A DNA stretch of 35,802 bases from Staphylococcus croceilyticus (lineage in GTDB: Bacteria; Bacillota; Bacilli; Staphylococcales; Staphylococcaceae), in contig NZ_PPRD01000048.1 in the NCBI RefSeq assembly GCF_002902575.1, forward strand, positions 1 through 35,802. Reading direction: 5' to 3'. Each line of letters starts with the position of its first letter. The stretch's first letter is position 1. Shown one piece after another: positions 18,286 to 27,850 of this stretch. Below the pieces are notes generated by a model. That model was not told where the DNA came from. It saw only the letters and a list, made by a program, of their open reading frames with translations, and did no database searches. The translations under genes and the position numbers were made by a program.

Positions 18286-18323
18286 AATCCTCGAACTTTC
18301 TCATAATGTTAAGTTCGAGGATT
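18286..18323. terminator. Bidirectional terminator between tatC and fepC
   Basis: The 13-bp perfect stem AATCCTCGAACTT (18286-18298) / AAGTTCGAGGATT (18311-18323) with a 12-base loop separates two convergent operons. Confidence 0.93.
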
Positions 18324-18341
18324 CTTTATATTATTTAATTC

Positions 18342-20081
18342 TTATTTTACTCGTTGTTCTTTTTTATCTTTTCTATTTTTGAAAATGAAGAAAATAATCA
18401 GCACAATGTAAATTAATTGAGCAACAATTGTTTCAACCGTTGGATAGAATCCAATGAAACTAATTGTCGGTAAACCTTCAATACCATGATGTGGCACAGT
18501 ACCTAATAATTGTAATTTTTGAATACTTACACCAAGCATCTTGAATGCCATAATAAAGATTAAAATTGAAAGCACTCTGAAGATATAATAAATTGGTATA
18601 AGTTTAACAATAAATCTGAATAGCAATGCGAAGATGATTAAAATCACAATTGCTAATGCGATACCAATTACAAAATCTGTCGTAGTGATACTACCAATCA
18701 TACCCATATAGAAGATGATTACTTCTACACCTTCACGTAAGACTGAAATTAAACCAATTGTTCCTAAAAGAACAAGGTTACCATTACTAATAGCATTTTG
18801 ATACATATTTTGAATCATATCATTCCAACGCTTCGCACTTGAACGACGATGCATCCAAATACCTACCACGTACATAAGAACAACTGCAATGATACCGAGT
18901 GTTGCTTCCATTCCTTCTCGCAAGATACCATTATTACCCAACGTTTGAATAAACACAACTGCTAACGTGATACTTAGTATTAAACCAAGAATAGCACCGC
19001 CAATAACACTTGCAGTACCTTTTGTATCTTTAACATTACGTGTCATTGTAGTTAGTGTCATGATAATTAAGAGTACTTCAAGACCTTCACGTAAGAAGAT
19101 GATCATTACGTCAATGAATGAATATCCTTCTTGACCTACTGTATCTTTAATATCTGAATTGATTTCTTGTAAGCCTTTTTTCACTCTATCTTTATTACTA
19201 TTATCTAAAATACTTTGATAATATGGAATTTTATCTTCGATAGTTGTATACAATGAACCATTTTTTGTTTGAATTTTGCCTTCAACATATGGCCAGATTT
19301 GCACGAATTTAGATAATGCTTCATCAGCTTGATTTAAGTTATTATCATCAATACCTTTAATCGCTTTATCTAGTTCATCATTTAATTGTGAAGCTTTGTA
19401 TTGGCCAGATTCTCCACTAGATTGTTTCTGATCTACAGTATCGATACTAGATTTAAATGTATTCCAAGCATTCTCAACCTTCTTTGTATCTAAAGGTTCT
19501 TTTTGCGTTGCTACACGAAGTTGCATTAAATTCACTTCGATTTGTCCATATTTACCTTCATCATAGTTACGAATTGCAGATTCATGGCTTGTCCAAATTT
19601 GGTTCAAACTATTATTGATTGATTGTAATTCAGACTCACTTTTCGTTTTAATCGCTTTTTTAACTTGTGCATCTTTAGAATCAACTTGTTGTTTTAACTC
19701 TTTAATTTCTCCTGAAATATTAGATGAGGATTCTACATTTTCATAAGCAATCAGTGATTTGGTTAATTCTGAAAGTTGATCAGCTTGTTTGTCGGTGGAA
19801 GATGTGTGGTCTAAATCTTTTAATTTAGATTTAACCTCTTTACCTTCTTTATTATTTTTAATATTTAAATCGTTAACTTTAGATTTAACATCTTCTACTG
19901 CTTTTTGTTTATCTTTATCACTTTTATCCTTATCTTGTAGCGTTGACTTTGCGTCCGTAATAGCCACATAAACGTCACTAATTGAGTTATCATCCGCAGC
20001 ATGTACCGGTGTTGGTGTGATTCTTAGCACTGTGAAAAGAAGTGCCACTACTAAAAGGAGTTTAATCGAAAAGTGTTTCAC
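18342..20081 (-). CDS. fepC: FepC, FTR1-type iron permease with extracytoplasmic N-terminal domain
   Basis: A 579-residue protein. A signal peptide (1-29, VHAA cleavage region) leads into a ~290-residue Lys/Asp-rich helical external domain, followed from about 322 by a seven-helix FTR1 permease. Three RExxE iron-binding motifs are visible: REGLE (331-335), REGME (388-392) and REGVE (449-453). EfeU proteins of other bacteria usually lack the long N-terminal part. It imports iron using FepA and FepB, encoded upstream. Its start overlaps fepB by 20 bases. Confidence 0.93.
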   Translation of the reverse strand: MKHFSIKLLLVVALLFTVLRITPTPVHAADDNSISDVYVAITDAKSTLQDKDKSDKDKQKAVEDVKSKVNDLNIKNNKEGKEVKSKLKDLDHTSSTDKQADQLSELTKSLIAYENVESSSNISGEIKELKQQVDSKDAQVKKAIKTKSESELQSINNSLNQIWTSHESAIRNYDEGKYGQIEVNLMQLRVATQKEPLDTKKVENAWNTFKSSIDTVDQKQSSGESGQYKASQLNDELDKAIKGIDDNNLNQADEALSKFVQIWPYVEGKIQTKNGSLYTTIEDKIPYYQSILDNSNKDRVKKGLQEINSDIKDTVGQEGYSFIDVMIIFLREGLEVLLIIMTLTTMTRNVKDTKGTASVIGGAILGLILSITLAVVFIQTLGNNGILREGMEATLGIIAVVLMYVVGIWMHRRSSAKRWNDMIQNMYQNAISNGNLVLLGTIGLISVLREGVEVIIFYMGMIGSITTTDFVIGIALAIVILIIFALLFRFIVKLIPIYYIFRVLSILIFIMAFKMLGVSIQKLQLLGTVPHHGIEGLPTISFIGFYPTVETIVAQLIYIVLIIFFIFKNRKDKKEQRVK

Positions 20082-21288
20082 CTAAATAACCTCCTTTTTG
20101 AACACCTGGTAATACAAGAAATGATGCAGAACCTTTATGTGTAATATATTCATTTAATTTATCACTATGGCCTAAATTATTTTGAATATCAATAAATTGT
20201 TGCGTAGATTTTTGGAAACAAGTAAAGATTAAACCTACTTCTAAGTTACCAGTCTTCGCATTAGTACCATCACTATAATTATAAGCACGACGTTTAATAG
20301 ATGTATTAGCTTCACGTGCTAAACGTGCATGAGCATTCGGATCAATAATGTAATTACCGCTTGCATCTTTTGCTTTTAAATCTAAGTTTTCAAATTCTTT
20401 TTTACCTGTTAAAGGTGCACCAGTATCACGTTTTCGTCCAAATGTTGCCTCTTGTTCTTCTAAAGATGTACGATCCCAAGTTTCAATGTGAATTTGAATA
20501 CGTCTTACAATACAATATGTACCATTTTTAGCCCAACCGTCATCAATAAATACATATTTTTTAAGTTCATCACTTTTAGTAGGGTTAACAGTACCATCTT
20601 TAAAAGCCATTAAATTTCTAGGCGTTTCTTTTAATTTTCCTGATACGAAACCATTTTGAGACCATCTCATTTTGACAATATCTCTAAATGGACGGACTAA
20701 ATTATGAACCGCGTGGAATGAAACTTGCGGATCATTTGAACACGCTTGTATCATAATATCTCCATCACTATATTCATCTTCTAATTGATCATTTGGAAAA
20801 TGAGGTAAATCTTTAAAATCTTTTGGAATTTTAGATGACATACCTAGTTTTTTCAAAAATGATTTACTTACGCCATACGTTAACGTTAATCTACTTGCAC
20901 CTAAACCAATAGATTCGCCTGTGTCTACTGGAGGTAATAACACATTTTGACTATCTTTTTCAGCTGGCGCACCATCTGTCATATTGACAGACATGTCCGT
21001 CCACTTTTTAAACATATCTTTAATTGCGCTTTTGTCTTTACTTTTTAAGTCTAAAGCTACAAAAGTACAATTCTTTTGTGTAGGTGTCGTAACGCCAGCT
21101 TGCACACGTCCATAAAATTCGAAAGCATCTTTACCCTCATCTTCTGGCGTATCAAACATTGATTTAAATGAAAAGATACTTCCCACGCCACTTGCACCAA
21201 TTACTGCGCCTGCTCCACCAATTCCAAGCATTTTCAAAAAAGAACGTCTTGAAACTTGTGTTGGTTGTTGATCGTCTATTTTACTCAT
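20062..21288 (-). CDS. fepB: FepB, Tat-exported dye-decolourising peroxidase (EfeB-like)
   Basis: A 408-residue haem peroxidase of the DyP family. The Tat signal SRRSFLK (13-19) is followed by a glycine/alanine-rich hydrophobic stretch. The DyP motif appears as FKDGT (229-233), and His320 in NAHARLA is the probable axial haem ligand. In S. aureus FepB is the known Tat substrate and works with FepA/FepC in iron acquisition. The start overlaps the fepA stop (ATGA) and the end overlaps fepC, a tightly coupled operon. tatAC lies just beyond fepC. Confidence 0.94.
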   Translation of the reverse strand: MSKIDDQQPTQVSRRSFLKMLGIGGAGAVIGASGVGSIFSFKSMFDTPEDEGKDAFEFYGRVQAGVTTPTQKNCTFVALDLKSKDKSAIKDMFKKWTDMSVNMTDGAPAEKDSQNVLLPPVDTGESIGLGASRLTLTYGVSKSFLKKLGMSSKIPKDFKDLPHFPNDQLEDEYSDGDIMIQACSNDPQVSFHAVHNLVRPFRDIVKMRWSQNGFVSGKLKETPRNLMAFKDGTVNPTKSDELKKYVFIDDGWAKNGTYCIVRRIQIHIETWDRTSLEEQEATFGRKRDTGAPLTGKKEFENLDLKAKDASGNYIIDPNAHARLAREANTSIKRRAYNYSDGTNAKTGNLEVGLIFTCFQKSTQQFIDIQNNLGHSDKLNEYITHKGSASFLVLPGVQKGGYLGETLFD

Positions 21289-22151
21289 TCTGTAACCACA
21301 GCCATTTTACTTAAAGGTTCACCAAGTGAGTTCACTGCATCTGATAATGCTTTTCTATCCTCTTTAGTTACAGCGCTATAGTCTTTATATCCATCGCCGT
21401 CTTTGTATTTATCTAATAAACTATTTACTTTATCAAAGTTCTTTTGAATATCATCGCTTAATTTTTTATCTTTTTTCACTAATTCAGGTTTGAATAATTC
21501 ATAGATTTTTTGAGCACCTTCAATATTTGCTTTAAAGTCATATAAATCAGTGTGTGAATAAATTTCTTCTTCACCAGTTATTTTTGAAGTAGATACTTCA
21601 TTTAATAAGTCAACTGAACCTTGTAACATTAATTTAGGTGTAATATCTAAAGTATCAGCTTTAGCGTCCAACTCTTTAGCATCTTTTAACAATTGATCAG
21701 CATCTTTTTTTGTAGTGGCATCAATTTTGTTGTCTTGGTAAAGTGATTTTTCAATTTTATGATAACCGCTCCACTTGTCTTCTTTCTTTTCTTCTTTCAT
21801 ATCTGCTAAACGAGCATCAATTTTAGGGTCTAAATCACCAAATGCTTCAGCAACTGGTTCTGAACGTTCATAGTACATACGTACTTTAGGATAAAGCTCT
21901 TTTGCTTTTTCCATATTGTCATTTTTAATTGCAGATACAAATTCTTCTGTACCTTCTAAGAATTTATCTAATTGATTATCTGTGTATTTTTCGTATTCTT
22001 TCGTAGCTTTGTTCAAAGCCGCATTGTTTTTACTACTTGAACTTTGTGACTGAGAATCTTTTTTACTTTGGCCATTATCTCCATTATTATCGTTGCCACA
22101 TGCTGCTAATAATAATGATGATGCTAATAGAATAGTTGGTAATTTCTTCAT
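21285..22151 (-). CDS. fepA: FepA, iron-binding lipoprotein (EfeO/EfeM-like)
   Basis: A 288-residue lipoprotein. The signal peptide ends in lipobox LLAAC with Cys18, followed by a Ser/Asn/Lys-rich tether (19-45) and an all-helical EfeO-type domain. HKIE (131-134) is the HxxE metal motif of this family. It is predicted to capture iron outside the membrane and hand it to FepB/FepC. First gene of fepABC; AGGTGG ribosome site before ATG 22149-22151. A Fur box and a good promoter lie upstream, with a leader of about 100 bases. Confidence 0.93.
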   Translation of the reverse strand: MKKLPTILLASSLLLAACGNDNNGDNGQSKKDSQSQSSSSKNNAALNKATKEYEKYTDNQLDKFLEGTEEFVSAIKNDNMEKAKELYPKVRMYYERSEPVAEAFGDLDPKIDARLADMKEEKKEDKWSGYHKIEKSLYQDNKIDATTKKDADQLLKDAKELDAKADTLDITPKLMLQGSVDLLNEVSTSKITGEEEIYSHTDLYDFKANIEGAQKIYELFKPELVKKDKKLSDDIQKNFDKVNSLLDKYKDGDGYKDYSAVTKEDRKALSDAVNSLGEPLSKMAVVTE

Positions 22152-22257
22152 AAACTGTCCACCTCAATAAATTATAGGTAATTATTCAACCGCCACTGAT
22201 TTTTTATCATTTATAATAATCCTTTTATAAAATATGAGTTATCCCAAAATATCAATT

Positions 22258-22287
22258 ATTATAGTAGTTTTTCTTCTTCAGTTTCAA
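22258..22287 (-). promoter_or_regulatory. Predicted promoter of fepABC
   Basis: On the minus strand TTGAAA (22282-22287) and TATAAT (22258-22263) are 18 bases apart. The Fur box abuts the -35. Confidence 0.72.
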
Positions 22288-22304
22288 TTGATAATCATTA
22301 TCAA
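22288..22304. promoter_or_regulatory. Fur box upstream of fepABC
   Basis: TTGATAATCATTATCAA is a perfect 8-1-8 palindrome and a textbook Fur site, immediately upstream of the predicted -35. Iron repression of fepABC is therefore expected. Confidence 0.9.
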
Positions 22305-22379
22305 AATAATTATAAGTTTGTCCCCATTTTGTGTCAATAACAATTCTATTTTAATTTTAATTAGCTTGATTTTTATCGT

Positions 22380-22409
22380 TTGCTTTATTACTAATAATTA
22401 AGATATAAT
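22380..22409 (+). promoter_or_regulatory. Predicted promoter of the AcuI/YhdH-like gene
   Basis: TTGCTT (22380-22385) and TATAAT (22404-22409), 18-base spacing, with a leader of about 80 bases. Together with the fep promoter this accounts for the 346-base gap 22152-22497. Confidence 0.6.
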
Positions 22410-22497
22410 GATTCAATAAGATATTCTAAGCATACTATCTTATTTTGAGGAGTAAATAATTTATATCTATTAATAACTTTTAAAGGAGTCATAAGAT

Positions 22498-23496
22498 ATG
22501 AGTACTGAATTTAAAGTATTTTTAGTTGATAAAGACAAAGATGGCAACGTGAAGAGTGACTTTAAAACAATGACAACTGATGATTTACCTGAAGGTGAAG
22601 TGTTAATTAAAGTCCATTATTCAGGTATTAATTATAAAGACGCATTAGCTACAACTGATAACAATCATATAATTAAATCATATCCAATGGTTCCTGGTAT
22701 TGATTTAGCAGGAACAGTAGTAGAATCTAGCGACCCTACCATTGAAGAGGGTGAAGAAGTCATCGTTACTAGTTATGACTTAGGTGTAAGCCATTATGGT
22801 GGTTTTAGTGAATACGCGCGTGTTAAATCTGATTGGGTCGTAAAACTGCCAAATAATTTAACTTTAGAAGAAGCTATGATTTGTGGTACAGCTGGCTATA
22901 CTGCTGGCTTAGCTATTGAAAAGTTAGAAAAAGCGGGCTTTATGACACTTGAAGGCGGTAAAGTGCTTGTCCGTGGTGCTTCAGGTGGTGTAGGTTCACT
23001 TGCTGTACTTATGTTATCTAACTTAGGATACAAAGTCGTCGCAAGTACAGGTAATAAAGAAGCAGCTAAAAAGATTGAAGATTTTGGCGCTAAAGAAATC
23101 ATTGACCGTATTACCGAAAATGATGATACATTATTAGGTTCTCGTACTTGGCAAGCTGCTATCGACCCTATTGGTGGTGAAGGTACACCTTATGTTATCA
23201 ATCGTATTGATAATAACGGCGGTGTGGCGCTAATTGGTATGACTGGAGGCATTGATTTTAACGCAACAGTTTATCCATTTATTTTAAGAGGCGCAAGTCT
23301 TGTTGGTATTGATTCTGTCTTTACACCTATGAAATTACGTGAGCGTGTATGGCGACGTCTAGCTACAGATTTAAAAGCTGATAAATTACATGAAATTAAG
23401 CGTTCAATTTCATTTGATGAATTACCTTCATCTATTGAAACTGTATTACATCATAAAAATACAGGTCGCATTGTTATAGACTTCAACGCTGAATAG
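22498..23496 (+). CDS. YhdH/AcuI-family zinc-independent oxidoreductase
   Basis: A 332-residue medium-chain dehydrogenase/reductase. The NADPH-binding motif GASGGVG is at 160-166, and GINYKDALA (43-51) is the family signature of YhdH/AcuI acrylyl-CoA reductases. It lacks the cysteine cluster of zinc alcohol dehydrogenases, so it is probably a quinone-oxidoreductase-like enoyl reductase. The true substrate is unknown. AAGGAG lies 8 bases before ATG 22498. It stands alone between the divergent fep operon and a convergent GNAT gene. Confidence 0.85.
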   Translation: MSTEFKVFLVDKDKDGNVKSDFKTMTTDDLPEGEVLIKVHYSGINYKDALATTDNNHIIKSYPMVPGIDLAGTVVESSDPTIEEGEEVIVTSYDLGVSHYGGFSEYARVKSDWVVKLPNNLTLEEAMICGTAGYTAGLAIEKLEKAGFMTLEGGKVLVRGASGGVGSLAVLMLSNLGYKVVASTGNKEAAKKIEDFGAKEIIDRITENDDTLLGSRTWQAAIDPIGGEGTPYVINRIDNNGGVALIGMTGGIDFNATVYPFILRGASLVGIDSVFTPMKLRERVWRRLATDLKADKLHEIKRSISFDELPSSIETVLHHKNTGRIVIDFNAE

Positions 23497-23510
23497 ACAA
23501 TTGAAAGAGC

Positions 23511-23553
23511 AAGAGCGAAATTCGCAAGTGTCTTCACTTCGAATTTCGCTCTT
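23511..23553. terminator. Bidirectional terminator between oxidoreductase and GNAT genes
   Basis: AAGAGCGAAATTCG (23511-23524) pairs with CGAATTTCGCTCTT (23540-23553); an AAGTG/CACTT extension follows with one bulged base. Confidence 0.9.
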
Positions 23554-23557
23554 ATTT

Positions 23558-23959
23558 TTAATATACAGTATACATGCCGCCTGATTTAGGCTCTGTCGAT
23601 TGAAAGCCAAACTTCTCATACAATTTATCTGCTGGATAGTCAGCAATCAAACTTACATACGTTCCTTTTTCAGCTACTGAATCAATATAATCCATAATCT
23701 TCTCTAAGATTTGTCTACCATATCCTTGCCCTTGATAATCTGGATCAACGGCAATATCTACAATTTGAAAAGCAGTGCCCCCATCACCAATTAATCTTCC
23801 CATACCGATTAACTTTTCATCATCATAAATCGTAATAGTGAAACACGCATTAGGTAATCCTTTGTTTGCCGCTTCCAACGATTTAGGACTCATGCCTGCT
23901 TTTACTCTTAAATCACAGTATGCTTGTGCCTCGGGTGCTTCTTTAGAAAAACGAATCAT
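23558..23959 (-). CDS. GNAT-family N-acetyltransferase
   Basis: A 133-residue acetyltransferase. The acetyl-CoA loop is seen in VDPDYQGQGYGRQILEKIM (about 72-90), preceded by the strand GMGRLIGDGGTAFQIVDIAV. The N-terminal segment resembles YjcF-like small GNATs. Substrate is not predictable. It lies 20 bases downstream of iruO, so the two are probably co-transcribed, with AAGGGG before its start. Confidence 0.85.
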   Translation of the reverse strand: MIRFSKEAPEAQAYCDLRVKAGMSPKSLEAANKGLPNACFTITIYDDEKLIGMGRLIGDGGTAFQIVDIAVDPDYQGQGYGRQILEKIMDYIDSVAEKGTYVSLIADYPADKLYEKFGFQSTEPKSGGMYTVY

Positions 23960-23979
23960 TGTACATCCCCTTTTATTAT

Positions 23980-25023
<1,044 letters not shown>

Positions 25024-25044
25024 CTAAAATCATTTCCCATCTAA

Positions 25045-25063
25045 ATGATAATTCTTATCATTA
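25045..25063. promoter_or_regulatory. Fur box upstream of iruO
   Basis: AATGATAATTCTTATCATT is a perfect 8-3-8 palindrome with Fur-type half-sites. It sits just downstream of the predicted iruO -10. Confidence 0.8.
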
Positions 25064-25074
25064 ATTCTTGTACA

Positions 25075-25103
25075 TTATACTACATGACTTAACATTGTTG
25101 AAG
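25075..25103 (-). promoter_or_regulatory. Predicted promoter of iruO
   Basis: Minus-strand TTCAAC (25098-25103) and TATAAT (25075-25080) with 17-base spacing; the Fur box begins about 12 bases after the -10. Confidence 0.6.
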
Positions 25104-25162
25104 AAATCACTACATTATAATAGATGATAATGCCTCGCTAATATTTATTTTCAATAATAAAA

Positions 25163-25197
25163 AAGGAGCAAGACATTTAATTTCTGTCTAACTCCTT
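25163..25197 (-). terminator. Terminator of the DUF2871 gene
   Basis: AAGGAG (25163-25168) pairs with CTCCTT (25192-25197) and AGACA with TGTCT inside; on the minus strand a T-run follows. Confidence 0.8.
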
Positions 25198-25209
25198 AAT
25201 TCTCATATA

Positions 25210-25626
25210 TTAATCTCTAGGTTCTTTCAAAATAGCTTGACGTAATAAGAAAAATAATAGTAATAATCCAGCTAGCATACCAGTATGACCTATCCCTGCA
25301 AAGCCAGCAAATGCTTCAGGTGAAAAGCTTTTACCAGTGACTTGATACGTCCCTTTAGTTATCATCATACCTACAGTAACTACAACACCAATATTATAAA
25401 TGATAAAGAACCAATTAAATAGATAATAGCTACTTAATTTAAACACTTTTTCAAGTGGTAGCAATATTAAAAACATAAACATCCCTAAAATTAGGGTATG
25501 CGTATGGACTACAGCTAATTGAGTATCGCCCGTAAAATGATGTGCTTTTGTTAATTCTCTGTAGTAAAATCCACTAAATAGCCCAATAATCATATAGACT
25601 AAAAAAGCATATAATAATCTACGCAT
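25210..25626 (-). CDS. DUF2871 membrane protein
   Basis: A 138-residue protein with four predicted helices. Histidines in HTHTLILGMFMFLILLP and GIGHTGMLAGLLLL, plus YREL after helix 1, are reminiscent of haem-coordinating transmembrane proteins, but this is only a resemblance. The frame extends 18 bases upstream to a GTG that overlaps the GGGAGGA ribosome site, so ATG 25624-25626 is preferred. DUF2871 has no assigned function. It lies between iruO and the copper genes, with its own terminator. Confidence 0.75.
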   Translation of the reverse strand: MRRLLYAFLVYMIIGLFSGFYYRELTKAHHFTGDTQLAVVHTHTLILGMFMFLILLPLEKVFKLSSYYLFNWFFIIYNIGVVVTVGMMITKGTYQVTGKSFSPEAFAGFAGIGHTGMLAGLLLLFFLLRQAILKEPRD

Positions 25627-25720
25627 GTCAAAATCCTCCCTCACAAGACTATTATAATTGATTATCCTCTAGTTTAAAGCAAGAATAATTGACAATAAAC
25701 GTAAGAATAACTAGGTAAAA

Positions 25721-25755
25721 GGACAATTTCTATTATTTACAAATAGAAATTGCCC
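25721..25755. terminator. Terminator after ycnI
   Basis: GGACAATTTCTATT (25721-25734) pairs with AATAGAAATTGCCC (25742-25755) with one mismatch, flanked by A and T runs. Confidence 0.8.
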
Positions 25756-25770
25756 TTATTTAATCTAATA

Positions 25771-26388
25771 TTATTTATTTCTAGCGTGTTTGAATAATGC
25801 AACTAATGAAAGAATAATTGCAATGATTGAGATAATCCATAATGCAATTGAACCACCTGAAGATTGTTGTTCACTTGCTTTTTTATCATCTTCAGATTTA
25901 TCGTCTTTCACTGCTACAGCATTCGCATCTTTTTTAACTTCTAATGTTGGCGCTGGGTGTTCGCTATTTTCTTTACCTACCCATTTCACTTTATCACCAT
26001 TGTCATAAGTTTGAATGGCTTTAAATGAATATTTACCTTCATCTTTAGGACTTGCTACAATAACTGGTAAATCGATAAATTCATCTGGACCAATACCTTT
26101 ACCTTTAGCTGTCCAAGTAATTTTATTGATGTTACCTTTTTTATCTTTATCTAATTTATATTTATATTCATCGACAGGTTGAATATTAACGACTTGTACC
26201 TCTTTTGGCACTTCTAATTCTACTTTTTCAGTGTGATCTTTTTGTTCAACTGGCACACGCACATCCACACGTTCGTATGATTCTGGATCTACTGCTTTAG
26301 GATTTAATGTGACGTGAGCATCTGCAAATTTAAAGAAACCTATTGAAAAGAAAAGCACTAAACTCATGGCTAATAATTTTTTAAACAT
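25771..26388 (-). CDS. YcnI-like DUF1775 protein
   Basis: A 205-residue exported protein. A signal peptide (1-24) ends before His25 of HVTLNPKAV; in the YcnI family this N-terminal His is a copper ligand after cleavage. A DUF1775 beta-sandwich spans about 25-150, then a Lys/Asp/Ser linker and a C-terminal membrane anchor (about 180-199) with basic tail. It is encoded 15 bases downstream of YcnJ, as in Bacillus. Role: copper handling at the outer face of the membrane, from family knowledge. Confidence 0.88.
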   Translation of the reverse strand: MFKKLLAMSLVLFFSIGFFKFADAHVTLNPKAVDPESYERVDVRVPVEQKDHTEKVELEVPKEVQVVNIQPVDEYKYKLDKDKKGNINKITWTAKGKGIGPDEFIDLPVIVASPKDEGKYSFKAIQTYDNGDKVKWVGKENSEHPAPTLEVKKDANAVAVKDDKSEDDKKASEQQSSGGSIALWIISIIAIILSLVALFKHARNK

Positions 26389-26403
26389 CTTCTTATCTCC
26401 TTA

Positions 26404-27657
26404 CTATGGAATACTAATTTGACTCATAACTACACCGGCTACGATAAGTAATAAACCAATTGTTACTTCTATTATTAATGAAACTTTATTTACTCTATAA
26501 CGTTTATTCAATGCACGTGTCGTTTGCATGAAACCACATGCCATCATTATTAGTGTTCCTACTACTTTTATAATTAAGAACACTGTCCAAGGTTGCATAT
26601 TATGCCAAATTGATAATATTTTCGTTTCATCGATAGACATTAATATACCTGACAGAATAATGACTGCTACGGCTGCAGCATTAACTTTAAATAAAATTTC
26701 GCGCAGTAAATCTACGGCATCCCTTTTCCGAGTGAAAACAGAAGTCAGTAGATAAATAAGTGCCCCTAACCATAAACTAATACCTGTAAGGTGTAAGGTT
26801 CTTAAAATGATTGACCATAGTGGCACGCTTTGAGACCACGCGTGTCCTGACATACTTAATGCTAAAATCATCGCAATCGATACAATCCAGTACCACGATT
26901 TCTCCATATTTCTTAGTACGAAGAGACCACTTAATATAATAAGGGCAATCGAACTTAAAATGTATGGGAATTGCACGAGTGCACTTGGATTAAGTGACAA
27001 TACATCATCTAGCACATCTGATGATAATGTCATTAAATATAATACTAATGACATTAAATAGGCCATCATCATCATTAAAGATACAGCGATATGTCTTGGG
27101 AAGACATCAAACGTCGACAGGTTGTTACGACGTGCAATACCGTTCAGCCAATAAAGACCTACTAATATAATTGTGGCACCTTCAGCTATATATCGAAATA
27201 CACCAAACCAGAAGTTAGGCGTTTCATAGAATGCTGGCGTCGTATCTACGCCATTCGCTGTTTGCTTTCCTACTGAGAAGTTGAAACGGTCACTGATTTC
27301 ATGTCCGTCAGCTGATACCGTATGCCATTCTATTTGGTGCGTTCCGTGCCCTATTTTATCTGCAGGAAAAGTTAACGTCTGAGAATGACCGGTTGTTGAA
27401 GGTTTTATTTCACCAATTTTTTTACCTTTATCATTGAAAATAGTAATACCAGAATAGTCCGCATTAACTGGTTCATTAAAGGTTAATTCAATATTATCAG
27501 GATGCTTTGAGACTACTCCATTCTGTGAAGGTGTGGTTTTTTCTAAAGTAGCATGTGCTGATGCGATATGTTGAAAATTGGGTACCAACATAAATAAAAA
27601 CATCATTAAGATGGCTAAAGCTACTTTCGAACTTCGCTTTAATTTCACTATTGACAT
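26404..27657 (-). CDS. YcnJ-like copper protein, CopC-CopD fusion
   Basis: A 417-residue protein. After a signal segment (about 12-34) comes a CopC domain beginning AHATLEKTTPS, whose His35 is the expected N-terminal copper ligand; WHTVSADGH is also typical. From about 150 there are eight membrane helices of the CopD family with GISLWLGALIYLL. It is thought to import or traffic copper, as YcnJ of Bacillus subtilis does. No YcnK-type regulator is adjacent. AGGAGG precedes the start; a candidate promoter lies 29 bases upstream. Confidence 0.9.
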   Translation of the reverse strand: MSIVKLKRSSKVALAILMMFLFMLVPNFQHIASAHATLEKTTPSQNGVVSKHPDNIELTFNEPVNADYSGITIFNDKGKKIGEIKPSTTGHSQTLTFPADKIGHGTHQIEWHTVSADGHEISDRFNFSVGKQTANGVDTTPAFYETPNFWFGVFRYIAEGATIILVGLYWLNGIARRNNLSTFDVFPRHIAVSLMMMMAYLMSLVLYLMTLSSDVLDDVLSLNPSALVQFPYILSSIALIILSGLFVLRNMEKSWYWIVSIAMILALSMSGHAWSQSVPLWSIILRTLHLTGISLWLGALIYLLTSVFTRKRDAVDLLREILFKVNAAAVAVIILSGILMSIDETKILSIWHNMQPWTVFLIIKVVGTLIMMACGFMQTTRALNKRYRVNKVSLIIEVTIGLLLIVAGVVMSQISIP

Positions 27658-27685
27658 CCTCCTATAAAATTTTGCTCATTTAATA

Positions 27686-27714
27686 ATGATAAAATAATGT
27701 ATGATTTTTAACAA
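27686..27714 (-). promoter_or_regulatory. Predicted promoter of ycnJ-ycnI
   Basis: Minus-strand TTGTTA (27709-27714) and TATCAT (27686-27691), 17-base spacing. No CsoR-type GC-rich operator was seen. Confidence 0.5.
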
Positions 27715-27748
27715 TAATAATTCTAATTTGTCACTTTTTATCCAAAAA

Positions 27749-27781
27749 AAGGGTTGAGACTTTTCTATTGTCTCAACCCTT
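27749..27781 (-). terminator. Terminator after mepA
   Basis: AAGGGTTGAGAC (27749-27760) and GTCTCAACCCTT (27770-27781), a 12-bp perfect stem; on the minus strand a T-run follows. Confidence 0.92.
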
Positions 27782-27850
27782 TATCCTACTTTCGCTTTTA
27801 TAATTATTCAGTTTTTAAATTAATTTATGTTCTTTATTTTCAAAAAATAA

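Noticed and set aside
25644..25680. Partial Fur-like sequence upstream of the DUF2871 gene (GATAATCAATTATA on the minus strand)
   Set aside because: Half-sites are poorly matched and the arrangement is not palindromic enough compared with the three clear boxes in the window.
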